Source: a virus. Taken from it: a DNA stretch of 49,364 bases. Every line of letters starts with the position of its first letter. Within the stretch, counting starts at the first letter, position 1. The DNA is taken from IMG/VR virus record IMGVR_UViG_3300034092_000254, positions 1 to 49,364 of that record. One strand, given 5' to 3'. The position numbers were made by a program, and so were the translations under genes. Below the pieces are notes generated by a model that ran no database searches, was not told where the DNA came from, and worked only from the letters and a program-made list of their open reading frames with translations. This document shows, piece by piece, positions 6,867 to 14,700 of the stretch.

Positions 6867-7907
6867 ATGGCTGGGTGGGGTGACGGCTTATGGGGCGAAC
6901 AAGGGTGGGGTGGTTTTACCGCCTTCACTAGCTCCGTAGACGAAACCTCTACAGGCACGGACGCGGTTACATCGGCACTCAGTGTTGATGCCTCAGTTGT
7001 TGAAACGGGTACGGGCACAGATGCAATAACAGCGTTGCCAACGTATTTTCCGGCAGTAACGGAAACGGCAACGGGAACAGATGCTGCTGAAGGGGGGCCG
7101 TTGTATGCTACAACGGTAACAGAGGCAAGCACAGTAACAGATGCGGTTTCTTCGGTCATAGCTGTAGTCGCGGTAATTACTGAGACTGCTACGGGTACAG
7201 ATGCAACAGTAGGTGGCGAAGTATACGATGCGGTAATAGCGGGCACGGGTTGGGGCGAGAGCGCTTGGGGGTACAACTCTTGGGGTGGGGTTGGTGAGCT
7301 AGCTCTTGCTTCAGACGTTGTAACGTCTACGCTGGGGATTAGTGTAGCGGTAACAGAAACGGCAACGGGAACAGATGTTGTAACAGCGGGTATAGCGTTT
7401 GCGGCACAGGTTACTGAGACAAGTACGGGTAGCGATGCAATAACGGCGTCACCAACGTACTTCTCAACCATAGCGGAGACGGCAACGGCGGCGGATGCGG
7501 TATCGAGTGTTCCTGTGTACGCGGCTACAGTTGCGGAGACAGCAACCGGAACAGATAACATAGCTGGAAGTCTTGTATATTTTGGTGATGTGCAGGAAAC
7601 AGCGACAGGCACAGACGCAGTAACGGCGGTAGTTGTAGTTAATGCGGCAATTACAGAAACCGCTACGGGGTCAGATGCAGTCACAGCAACGGCAAGTTTT
7701 GGTTCCTCGGTAACGGAGACAGCAGTAAGCGCGGATACATTGGCGGCAGCGGCGGCGTTTGTTGCCTCTATTGCAGAATTGGCAACGGGCATAGATTCAA
7801 TCACAGCACGACCTTTCTGGGAAATAATAGATGACACGCAGAACGCAAACTGGCAAAATATTGGTAACACGCAAACGGCGGGGTGGACTGCTGTTGCAAC
7901 AACTTAG
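6867..7907 (+). CDS. Repetitive Thr/Ala/Val-rich virion protein with GWG motifs
   Basis: A 346-residue protein. It opens with GWGDGLWGEQGWGG and has a second copy, GWGESAWGYNSWGG, near residue 128. Most of the rest is about ten degenerate repeats of roughly 30 residues around the core TETATGTDAVTA. Such beta-repeat proteins in this position are usually fibre or surface proteins (inference). The related motif GWGAGFWGSGVWG also occurs in the protein at 12539. A 346-residue frame on the minus strand mirrors this gene and is an artefact of repetitive codons. Confidence 0.7.
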   Translation: MAGWGDGLWGEQGWGGFTAFTSSVDETSTGTDAVTSALSVDASVVETGTGTDAITALPTYFPAVTETATGTDAAEGGPLYATTVTEASTVTDAVSSVIAVVAVITETATGTDATVGGEVYDAVIAGTGWGESAWGYNSWGGVGELALASDVVTSTLGISVAVTETATGTDVVTAGIAFAAQVTETSTGSDAITASPTYFSTIAETATAADAVSSVPVYAATVAETATGTDNIAGSLVYFGDVQETATGTDAVTAVVVVNAAITETATGSDAVTATASFGSSVTETAVSADTLAAAAAFVASIAELATGIDSITARPFWEIIDDTQNANWQNIGNTQTAGWTAVATT

Positions 7908-7916
7908 GAGCATTAA

Positions 7917-9149
7917 ATGACTACAGGCGCAACGGGACAACTAGGACTTGCCTTACCGGTACAGGGTGAACTTTCTGGTACATGGGGCAATACGGTTAAC
8001 AACGGTATTACCGAATACACCAACATTGCTATTGCAGCCACACTGACGCTAACAAATGATGGCGCGGTAACTCTTGCAAACACTACAGGGGACGCTTCAG
8101 CTTCTAACATCGTATCTACCTTGACAGGTGCGGGTACGGTAACAGCGCAGTTTGCCATCGTCAGAGTTACGGGCACGCTAACAGTGGCCAAAGTAGTAAC
8201 GGCTCCAAGTTACAGTAAAACGTACACAGTGGTGAACGCCGCCACTGGCGGTATTGTGACGTTTAAAGCAGCGGGGCAAGCCGGTGTTTCTATCGCTGTG
8301 GGTGAGTCAGCTTATGTGTACTTTAACGGCACTGACTATGTGAAGCTGGCTTCTACTGTAGATAGCGGAGTAACTTCATTTACTGCTGGCACAACAGGGC
8401 TTACCCCTTCTACAGCCACAACTGGCGCAGTTACTTTGGCTGGCACGTTGGCTCCAGCAAATGGCGGTACAGGTGTAGCAAATAATGCGGCAATGACAGT
8501 AACGGGTTCAGGAAACTTTGCATACACAAGAACACTAACAGGCGCAACCAACGTCACTTTTCCCACAACGGGTACATTGGCAACTTTGGCGGGTACAGAG
8601 ACTTTCACCAACAAGACTCTGACAACGCCAATAATCTCAAGTATCAGCAACACGGGTACATTGACGCTACCAACAAGCACCGACACATTAGTGGGTAGGG
8701 CAACAACTGATACGCTGACCAACAAAACGCTGACAAGCCCAACGCTGACAACCCCAGCACTGGGTACTCCCGCAAGTGGTGTATTAAGTTCTTGCACGGT
8801 TGATGGCACAAACAGCGTTGGATTTTTAAACATCCCACAAAACAGTCAATCGGCAGCTTACACATTGGTTTTAGCCGATGCTGGTAAACACATTTTTCAC
8901 CCAGTTGGTGACAATAACGCTAGAACATTTACTATTCCCGCAAACTCAAGCGTTGCGTTCCCAATTGGAACTGCCATCACATTCATCAACATGGCTGTGG
9001 CAAACGTCACGATTGCCATCACAACAGACACATTGGTTTTATCTTCCGCAGGTACAACAGGTTCACGAACCTTGGCTACAAACGGATCAGCAACCTGCAT
9101 TAAGATTACCTCAACATCTTGGCTTATTTCAGGGAGTGGTTTAACATGA
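7917..9149 (+). CDS. Tail fibre-type protein
   Basis: A 410-residue protein with a Shine-Dalgarno (aggag at 7906-7910). The N-terminal LPVQGELSGTWGNTVNNGIT is the conserved virion-attachment-like start of many phage fibre proteins. The centre contains APANGGTGV, GTETFTNKTLTTPI and TNKTLTSPTLTTPALGTPAS, recurrent elements of phage tail fibres. The C-terminal part (LVLADAGKHIFHP...RTFTIPANSSVAFPIGTAI) is a fibre tip-type beta region. Likely role: host recognition. Coupled to the next gene by ATGA. Confidence 0.8.
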   Translation: MTTGATGQLGLALPVQGELSGTWGNTVNNGITEYTNIAIAATLTLTNDGAVTLANTTGDASASNIVSTLTGAGTVTAQFAIVRVTGTLTVAKVVTAPSYSKTYTVVNAATGGIVTFKAAGQAGVSIAVGESAYVYFNGTDYVKLASTVDSGVTSFTAGTTGLTPSTATTGAVTLAGTLAPANGGTGVANNAAMTVTGSGNFAYTRTLTGATNVTFPTTGTLATLAGTETFTNKTLTTPIISSISNTGTLTLPTSTDTLVGRATTDTLTNKTLTSPTLTTPALGTPASGVLSSCTVDGTNSVGFLNIPQNSQSAAYTLVLADAGKHIFHPVGDNNARTFTIPANSSVAFPIGTAITFINMAVANVTIAITTDTLVLSSAGTTGSRTLATNGSATCIKITSTSWLISGSGLT

Positions 9150-9949
9150 GTGGTGCACTACAAGCTGTTTTTACAAACCTTAGATCATTTATTGTTCCCG
9201 CAGCAGCGGGTCAAGAAGCATTTACAACTGCGGGTACTTATACATGGGTTGCACCTGCGGGTGTAACTTCAGTTTCTGTTGTTTGTGTTGGCGGTGGTGG
9301 CGGTATGGGTAATTTATATGTTGATCCCACAGATTTTTATTACGGTGGTGGTGGTGGAGCATTAGCGTATGCAAATAGTATCACTGTAACCCCCGGATCA
9401 AGTTATACCGTAGTGGTTGGCGCAAGGGGTGTATCAACTGGAATTTCCGCTGGTACAAATGGTGGTGACAGTACCTTTAACGGAACTACTTGTGGCGCAC
9501 AAGGTGGGCGAGGAGGCACTACTTCTGCGGTTGGAGCTGGTGGTACTGTATTAAATGGTACAGGCGGCTCTGGTGGGGCAGGCGGTGGTGGTGGTGCAAC
9601 CTCATATGCCAATGCTGGAGCTGGAGGTGCTGGTGGTTATTCTGGCGCTGGTGGTATTGGAAAATCTACTGGTGGAACTGGGGGCGCTGGCGCTGGTGGT
9701 AATGGTGCTTCTGGCGGCGGTGTTGGCATACTTGGAGAAGGAACAAGCGGAGCCTATGGAGCCGTGGGAGTTGGTACTGGTGGCAGTGGCGGTACAAATG
9801 GAGATAGCCCTCAATCTGGCGTTGGTCAAGGTGGTCTATATGGCGGCGGTGGTCTTAATAATGGCAGAAACGGTGCGGTTCGCATTATTTGGGCTGGCAC
9901 TAGTGGAATAACTAGAGCGTTTCCGTCAACAAATACAGGGGATTTGTAA
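9146..9949 (+). CDS. Glycine-rich tail-tip adhesin
   Basis: A 267-residue protein. The ATG at 9146 overlaps the preceding stop; a longer start at 9119 was rejected. After a short N-terminus, FTTAGTYTWVAPAGVTSVSV followed by VCVGGGGGMG is the typical entry into a Gly_rich_2-type domain. Residues about 50-250 are very Gly-rich with polyglycine runs, as in receptor-binding adhesins whose loops vary between relatives. It ends with an IIWAG segment. Together with the fibre gene upstream and the small gene downstream it forms a host-recognition cassette. Confidence 0.75.
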   Translation: MSGALQAVFTNLRSFIVPAAAGQEAFTTAGTYTWVAPAGVTSVSVVCVGGGGGMGNLYVDPTDFYYGGGGGALAYANSITVTPGSSYTVVVGARGVSTGISAGTNGGDSTFNGTTCGAQGGRGGTTSAVGAGGTVLNGTGGSGGAGGGGGATSYANAGAGGAGGYSGAGGIGKSTGGTGGAGAGGNGASGGGVGILGEGTSGAYGAVGVGTGGSGGTNGDSPQSGVGQGGLYGGGGLNNGRNGAVRIIWAGTSGITRAFPSTNTGDL

Positions 9950-10251
9950 TGGATTTATTTATTCGTATTGTTGACAATCAACCTTTTGAACATCCAATTT
10001 TAAGTAGTAATTTTTGTCAAGCATTTCCTCACATTGATACAAACAATTTGCCATCTGAATTTGTTCGTTTTCAACGGATTCAACCGCCTGTTCTTGGTGA
10101 CTACGAAGTGTACGAAGGTTTAAGCTATGCTTTAGTAGATGGAATATGCAAAGATATTCATCATGTTCGCCAAATGACGCAAGAAGAAAAAAGTATACAA
10201 GATGGTTTACTTGCGCTATTAGCTTTAAAAAACAATAGGGGTTTCACATGA
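9949..10251 (+). CDS. Small protein downstream of adhesin, possible fibre assembly chaperone
   Basis: A 100-residue protein, MDLFIRIVDNQPFEHPILSSN at the start and MTQEEKSIQDGLLALLALK near the end. The layout resembles small proteins found directly after fibre genes in many phages ('lyi.i.nG....HP....n...afP.....' then '...mt.eEk...'), which are often fibre-assembly chaperones. That role is inference from position and pattern. It overlaps the adhesin stop by 1 nt and the next small ORF by ATGA. Confidence 0.65.
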   Translation: MDLFIRIVDNQPFEHPILSSNFCQAFPHIDTNNLPSEFVRFQRIQPPVLGDYEVYEGLSYALVDGICKDIHHVRQMTQEEKSIQDGLLALLALKNNRGFT

Positions 10252-10325
10252 ACGATCTAGCATTAAGAGATATTCTTTCTCAATCAGGTTTCCCGTGGAC
10301 TATCACATGGCCTGATGCTCCCTAA
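10248..10325 (+). CDS. Possible 25-residue micro-ORF
   Basis: The ATG at 10248 overlaps the upstream stop (ATGA). The frame encodes NDLALRDILSQSGFPWTITW then PDAP before TAA. It is too short for prediction by composition, but the coupling and the Trp/Pro-rich end are consistent with a real short peptide. Medium-low confidence. Confidence 0.4.
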   Translation: MNDLALRDILSQSGFPWTITWPDAP

Positions 10326-10327
10326 TC

Positions 10328-10423
10328 ATGTGGGACTGGGCTGAAGCACTTATTGCGGCGGCCTGTATAGTGGCCTTCGTTATCTTTGGCACGTACATGA
10401 TTGCATGGAGTTGGGCGTGGTAA
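10328..10423 (+). CDS. 31-residue single-TM peptide
   Basis: The ATG at 10328 follows the previous stop by 2 nt. The product is MWDWAEALIAAACIVAFVIF followed by GTYMIAWSWAW, essentially one hydrophobic helix with aromatic ends. Small TM peptides beside the holin and lysozyme often modulate lysis or act as small holins; that is inference. It is directly followed by the next ATG. Confidence 0.55.
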   Translation: MWDWAEALIAAACIVAFVIFGTYMIAWSWAW

Positions 10424-10579
10424 ATGCGCTGGCTATTGATGCTCTTTTTGGTGTTTCTACCGGGAGCATCTAGTCAAGATAGGAAGACTGAGTACCGCTG
10501 TGTGCGGTGGGCGTGGACGGGTGATGTTTATAACCGCAAAGTTGTTTGCCTACAGTGGGAAAAGGTTGTACGGAAATGA
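10424..10579 (+). CDS. 51-residue exported/membrane small protein
   Basis: Starts at ATG 10424, immediately after the preceding TAA. MRWLLMLFLVFLPGASSQ is a plausible signal peptide or anchor. The mature part, YRCVRWAWTGDVYNRKVVCL, has two cysteines and a pattern ('CVRW.WTGDVYNRKV.C..W') I recall from small conserved phage proteins near lysis genes. Function unknown. It ends in an ATGATG junction with the next gene. Confidence 0.65.
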   Translation: MRWLLMLFLVFLPGASSQDRKTEYRCVRWAWTGDVYNRKVVCLQWEKVVRK

Positions 10580-11073
10580 TGTTAGATCCGGTCACGGCTC
10601 TTGAAGGTTTACAAAGCGCCATAGGATTAGTCCGTAAAGCTGCGAAGGTGGCTAACGATCTTGGTGGACTAGCGCCCATGTTGGGCAAGCTCTTTGATGC
10701 TAAGAGCCAAGCCACCAAAGCGATGGTTGAAGCCAAGCGGTCTGGCAATAAGTCTAACTTTGCTTTGGCAATGCAGATCGAAAATGCCTTGATGCAAACG
10801 GCTAAACTGGAGTCGGAGCTTCAACTGCTTTATATACAGACTGGCAACATAGACGTTTGGAACAAGATCAAGGCTAGAGCCGCTGAGATGGACAGGGATG
10901 ATGCAATAGAAGCCCGTAAAGCCAAGGATGAAGAGAAGAAGCGCAAAGAGGCCGAGGCTGAACAAATGCAGTGGGCGGCTGCTATTGTTATTATTGTGAT
11001 GTTTATTGGTGCTGTTGGTTGGGGTATTAATGAAGTTTCTGATCTGTGTGCTAGATCAAGGTGTGGGCGGTGA
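10576..11073 (+). CDS. Helical protein with C-terminal TM segment
   Basis: A 165-residue protein starting at ATG 10576 in an ATGA overlap. It is Ala/Lys/Glu-rich and helical: GLQSAIGLVRKAAKVANDLG, then a long charged helix (DAIEARKAKDEEKKRKEAEA). One membrane span follows near residues 137-155 (AAAIVIIVMFIGAVGWGI). It lies just upstream of the holin. The layout suits a membrane-associated lysis accessory or internal protein, but I cannot assign a family. Confidence 0.65.
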   Translation: MMLDPVTALEGLQSAIGLVRKAAKVANDLGGLAPMLGKLFDAKSQATKAMVEAKRSGNKSNFALAMQIENALMQTAKLESELQLLYIQTGNIDVWNKIKARAAEMDRDDAIEARKAKDEEKKRKEAEAEQMQWAAAIVIIVMFIGAVGWGINEVSDLCARSRCGR

Positions 11074-11219
11074 ATGAGTACCAGAAGCAATTTGACCTCT
11101 TCCTTAAAGTCTTTGTGCGGTTGTGCATTGCTTGGTGGGTGCTTGGACTGCTCCGCTTCCTGCCAGATGAGTTGGCCTCAAAAATTGTCAATAAACTTCT
11201 TGGAATGATTGGACTATGA
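11070..11219 (+). CDS. 49-residue amphipathic/membrane small protein
   Basis: GTG start at 11070, overlapping the previous stop; it ends in ATGA with the next gene. The product contains FLKVFVRLCIAWWVLGLLRF, a hydrophobic helix with basic residues, followed by LPDELASKIVNKLLGMIGL. An ATG at 11074 in another frame opens a 44-residue ORF that is less convincing. Probably a small lysis-region membrane peptide (inference). Confidence 0.5.
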   Translation: MNEYQKQFDLFLKVFVRLCIAWWVLGLLRFLPDELASKIVNKLLGMIGL

Positions 11220-11524
11220 GCGAACCAAACGAAAAACATGCTTTGATTGAAAAGGTGGCGTTTGCTATCCTGCCAATTCTGTTCACTTGTGTGGTGTATC
11301 TAATGAACTCACTATCGCACTTGTCGCATGAAGTGACTGTGTTAAACAACAAGATTAGTTTGGTTGTTACTTCAGACAACAAACAAGCTACCAATACGGG
11401 AGCAGAACTAGCCCGTGAGAAGCTACGTCAGGATTTGGAAAAAGAAATCCAAAAGAACCGTGATGACATCATGCACAACCGACAAGACATTGCCGTTATC
11501 TACGAAAAACTGGGGAAAAAATAA
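11216..11524 (+). CDS. TM plus coiled-coil protein, spanin-like layout
   Basis: A 102-residue protein with a short cytoplasmic N-terminus, a TM helix at residues about 13-31 (VAFAILPILFTCVVYLMNSL), and then a long charged helix ending EKEIQKNRDDIMHNRQDIAV. Single-TM N-in proteins with a periplasmic coiled coil are typical of inner-membrane spanins, and the position just before the holin and lysozyme fits. No separate outer-membrane partner was identified with confidence. It abuts the holin (TAATG overlap). Confidence 0.65.
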   Translation: MSEPNEKHALIEKVAFAILPILFTCVVYLMNSLSHLSHEVTVLNNKISLVVTSDNKQATNTGAELAREKLRQDLEKEIQKNRDDIMHNRQDIAVIYEKLGKK

Positions 11525-12027
11525 TGCTTTCACTATTCTCAACACTTGGCGGTTTGCTCATATCAGGCTTGCCCAAACTCCTAGACTTCTTCCAAAACAA
11601 GGCAGACCAGAAGCATGAGTTGGCTCTTGCCCGTGTGCAAGTAGAACTACAGCTACAGATGATGGCGCAGGGCTTTGCCGCTCAAGAGCGCATGGAAGAG
11701 ATACGCACCGACCAGATTGCTATGGAAACAGACGCGCAGATGACTGTTGCCGCCTATGACCACGACAAGAAGGTTATGGAAAATGCCAGCACTTGGGTGG
11801 TGAACTTTGTTGGAACCGTTCGTCCAATGGTCACTTACATCTTTGTGCTGGAGCTATGTGCAATAAACGCATGGATTGCCTACTACGTTTACAGCCGCCC
11901 CAGCTTAATCATGAGCATAGAAGACCTGATCCGCCTGTCTGACATCATCTTCTCCACTGACGAGATGGCAATGCTTGGAGGCATCATAGGTTTCTGGTTT
12001 GGCTCACGTAGCTGGAGCAAGAAATGA
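11524..12027 (+). CDS. Holin of the 3-TM type
   Basis: A 167-residue protein. The N-terminal LFSTLGGLLISGLPKLLDFF is one hydrophobic/amphipathic segment. A charged helical middle (ELALARVQVELQLQMMAQGF) follows. Then come WVVNFVGTVRPMVTYIFVLE with LCAINAWIAYYVYS, and MLGGIIGFWFGSRSWSKK at the C-terminus. 'vRP..ty.....' plus 'GfWFGsRs..K' is the signature of the holin of 3 TMs family (Pfam GTA_holin_3TM). It forms inner-membrane lesions that release the endolysin encoded just downstream (ATGA overlap). Confidence 0.85.
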   Translation: MLSLFSTLGGLLISGLPKLLDFFQNKADQKHELALARVQVELQLQMMAQGFAAQERMEEIRTDQIAMETDAQMTVAAYDHDKKVMENASTWVVNFVGTVRPMVTYIFVLELCAINAWIAYYVYSRPSLIMSIEDLIRLSDIIFSTDEMAMLGGIIGFWFGSRSWSKK

Positions 12028-12530
12028 AACTAGGCGAAGCTGGCGCTAAGTTGATGCACCAGTGGGAGGGGTACAGGACTAAGCCGTACCTCTGCCCAGC
12101 CCATATTTGGACAATTGGTTATGGTCATGTGCTGTACCAAGACCAAATTCGTTTGCCTGTAGTCAGGGTGGAGGGTAAAGACACCCCCATGATCCGCAAA
12201 GAGATGCCACTGAAACCGGAGGACAACCGTGTCTGGACTAAAGAAAAGATCGAGAAACTATTCCAAGATGATGTCAGACCTACTGAACTTGGTGTTCTAC
12301 GACTTGCTCCCGCTTTATCTGGTCGTCAAGGGGCTTTCGATGCGTGCGTCAGCTTTGCCTTCAACGCCGGAGTGGGGGCTTTTCAGCGCTCTTCTATTCG
12401 GATGAAAATAAACCGTGGTGATTGGGAAGGCGCAGCCGATGCGCTCTTGCTGTATTGCATGGCTGGTGGCAAAATACTCGCAGGGCTAAAAAAGCGCAGG
12501 GACGCTGAAAAAGCACTGTTTCTATCTTAG
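12024..12530 (+). CDS. Endolysin, lysozyme-type muramidase (glycoside hydrolase 24-like)
   Basis: A 168-residue protein that cleaves the glycan backbone of peptidoglycan. The catalytic region reads QWEGYRTKPYLCPAHIWTIG then YGHV. Glu15, Cys24 and Thr30 are spaced as Glu-8-Cys-5-Thr, the known Asp/Cys variant of the phage lysozyme triad. The C-terminal part includes ALSGRQGAFDACVSFAFNAG and a GLKKRRDAEKALFLS ending, both typical of the family. There is no N-terminal signal or SAR segment, so export depends on the holin encoded immediately upstream. Confidence 0.9.
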   Translation: MKLGEAGAKLMHQWEGYRTKPYLCPAHIWTIGYGHVLYQDQIRLPVVRVEGKDTPMIRKEMPLKPEDNRVWTKEKIEKLFQDDVRPTELGVLRLAPALSGRQGAFDACVSFAFNAGVGAFQRSSIRMKINRGDWEGAADALLLYCMAGGKILAGLKKRRDAEKALFLS

Positions 12531-12538
12531 GACTGCCG

Positions 12539-14425
12539 ATGCCTTTAAAAAAACTATTACTGAAGCCGGGTGTAAACAAAGAAAACACCAGATATACCAA
12601 TGAGAACGGTTGGTATGTATCCGATAAGATGCGGTTTCGGCAAGGTACGCCTGAGAAAATTGGCGGTTGGGTACGTATTTCTGGTGCTATATTCCAAGGC
12701 GTTTGTCGTTCTTTGTGGAACTGGATTACCCTCGGTGGGTTAAACCTTGTAGGTGTTGGAACTAATTTAAAGTTTTACATTGAACAAGGTGGTATTTATA
12801 ACGACATCACCCCTATTCGCGCAACCAGCACAATTAACACTAATCCTTTTGTAGCTACAAATGGGTCGGCAGTTATCACTGTTACAGATACAGGTCACGG
12901 TGGCATAACGGGCGATTTTGTTACTTTCAGCGGTGCTGTTGGGCTTGGCGGCAATATCACGGCTGATGTATTAAATGCTGAATATCAAATTACTTTTGTT
13001 AGCGTTAACTCGTACACGATTACAGTTACAGCTACGGCAAATGCCACAGATGTTTCAGGATCTCCCGGTGGTGGAGCTTCGGTGGCGGCGGCGTATCAAA
13101 TTAATACCGGCCCAGCTATTGCAGTTCCTTTGGTTGGTTGGGGTGCTGGCTTTTGGGGTTCTGGTGTTTGGGGTACTGGCGGAACATCTATAAGTACCAT
13201 TCGCCTATGGAGTCAAAGTAACTTTGGAGAAGACTTAATCTTCAACCCCCGTGGGGGTGCTTTGTATTATTGGGATGCAGGAACTGGTGTAACGTCACGG
13301 GGTGTGTTGGTATCTAGCATTATGGGAGCAGACGCAGATACACCTTCTGTGGTTTTGTCTGTATTTGTGTCTGACGCAAGCCGTTTTGTGTTTGCGTTTG
13401 GTTGCGATGACTACAGTTCATCTACGCTAAACCCCATGTTAATTCGCTGGTCTGACCAAGAGAGCATTCTTGTTTGGACCCCTGCCATCACAAACCAAGC
13501 GGGTAGCTTACAGTTGTCGCACGGTTCTGAGATTGTCACCGCCATCCAAGCTCGTCAAGAGATTGTGGTGTTTACAGATTCAGCCATATATTCACTTCAA
13601 TACGTTGGGCCACCCGTGGTTTGGTCTTCTCAACTACTTGGCGATAACGTTTCAATTATTGGCCCTAACGCAGTATGTTTGGCCTCTGGCGTAGTGTATT
13701 GGATGGGCGTAGACAAATTCTACAAATACGATGGCCGTGTGCAGACTTTGCGTTGTGACCTTAAGCAATATATTTTCCAAGACATTAATACTGCTCAAGC
13801 CGCACAGGTGTTTGCGGGGACAAACGAAGGTTTTAACGAAGCTTGGTGGTTCTACTGCTCTGCCAATAGCAATGAGATTGACCTTTATGTAACGTATAAC
13901 TACTTGGAAGATGTATGGGCATACGGCACATTAGGCCGTACAGCTTGGTTGGATTCTGGTTTGCGTGATTTTCCGTTAGCGGCAACTTATTCCTATAACC
14001 TTGTTAACCATGAGCAAGGTAACGATGACAATCAAACAGGAACTCCTGCGGCTATCAATGCTGTTATTGGTTCTGCTGAGTTTGACATTGATGACGGCGA
14101 TCACTTTGGGTTTGTCTGGAGAATGCTTCCAGACATTACATTCCGTGGATCAAATGCCGCTTCGCCACAAGTCACAATGACGCTAATTCCTATGCAAAAC
14201 TCAGGTTCTGGGTATAACGATCCTATTTCTTTAGGTGGTAATTCTACGGCCACTGTAATCCGAACATCTACTTCCGTGATTGAACAGTTTACCGGTCAAG
14301 TCTATGTTAGGGTGCGAGGCCGTCAGATGATTATTCAAGTTGAATCTAACCAGCTTGGGTGCGCTTGGCAGTTGGGTTCACCCCGTATCGACATCAAACA
14401 AGACGGCAGAAGGGGTAACTCATGA
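12539..14425 (+). CDS. Large structural protein, probably tail nozzle/stabilisation-like
   Basis: A 628-residue protein beginning KKLLLKPGVNKENTRYTNEN and continuing GWYVSDKMRFRQGTPEKIGG. This start, with VNLVGVGTNLKFYIE-like strands, is characteristic of a common aquatic-podovirus structural family. The length and repeated beta segments suit a propeller-type nozzle comparable to P22 gp10, but that is inference. Residues about 92-185 form a beta insert ending in the motif GWGAGFWGSGVWG, shared with the protein at 6867. It is placed right after the lysozyme and coupled to the following small gene (ATGA). Confidence 0.65.
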   Translation: MPLKKLLLKPGVNKENTRYTNENGWYVSDKMRFRQGTPEKIGGWVRISGAIFQGVCRSLWNWITLGGLNLVGVGTNLKFYIEQGGIYNDITPIRATSTINTNPFVATNGSAVITVTDTGHGGITGDFVTFSGAVGLGGNITADVLNAEYQITFVSVNSYTITVTATANATDVSGSPGGGASVAAAYQINTGPAIAVPLVGWGAGFWGSGVWGTGGTSISTIRLWSQSNFGEDLIFNPRGGALYYWDAGTGVTSRGVLVSSIMGADADTPSVVLSVFVSDASRFVFAFGCDDYSSSTLNPMLIRWSDQESILVWTPAITNQAGSLQLSHGSEIVTAIQARQEIVVFTDSAIYSLQYVGPPVVWSSQLLGDNVSIIGPNAVCLASGVVYWMGVDKFYKYDGRVQTLRCDLKQYIFQDINTAQAAQVFAGTNEGFNEAWWFYCSANSNEIDLYVTYNYLEDVWAYGTLGRTAWLDSGLRDFPLAATYSYNLVNHEQGNDDNQTGTPAAINAVIGSAEFDIDDGDHFGFVWRMLPDITFRGSNAASPQVTMTLIPMQNSGSGYNDPISLGGNSTATVIRTSTSVIEQFTGQVYVRVRGRQMIIQVESNQLGCAWQLGSPRIDIKQDGRRGNS

Positions 14426-14691
14426 GTTTTATGCAAGAATCTCCGCCGCGTTTACCGGCTCCACCGCCAGAATATGAAGCAGCCTATATGGGTCAGATGT
14501 TGAACGTGTTGAATTTGTTCTTTCAACGTTTAAACGCTATTCAACCAATCAACATTGCGCGGTTAAACATTAACTTAACAACGCTTCCAACAGAAGCAGA
14601 TTTACCCAACTTAAGATTGGGTGATGTCTATCGAGACACACAAGACGGTGTTCAAGATACCAGCCAGATGCTGCGAATAAAAACATCTTAA
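14422..14691 (+). CDS. Small conserved virion-region protein
   Basis: An 89-residue protein with a Pro-rich start (SPPRLPAPPPEYEAAYMGQM), then LNVLNLFFQRLNAIQPINIA and a C-terminal RLGDVYRDTQDGVQ segment. I recall this order from small proteins next to the nozzle-like protein in related phages. No function is known to me. It overlaps the upstream gene by ATGA. Confidence 0.65.
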   Translation: MSFMQESPPRLPAPPPEYEAAYMGQMLNVLNLFFQRLNAIQPINIARLNINLTTLPTEADLPNLRLGDVYRDTQDGVQDTSQMLRIKTS

Positions 14692-14700
14692 TAAGTTTAT

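Noticed and set aside
6830-7870. 346-residue open frame on the minus strand
   Set aside because: It mirrors the repetitive + strand gene at 6867-7907 almost exactly; repeated codons without stops in reverse complement explain it, and the translation is low-complexity Ala/Val/Ser.
11074-11208. 44-residue frame inside the gene at 11070, with a Cys-rich possible lipobox, as an embedded Rz1-like spanin
   Set aside because: The lipobox (ALLGGC) is poor, the sequence is not Pro-rich, and the GTG-started frame is better coupled to both neighbours.
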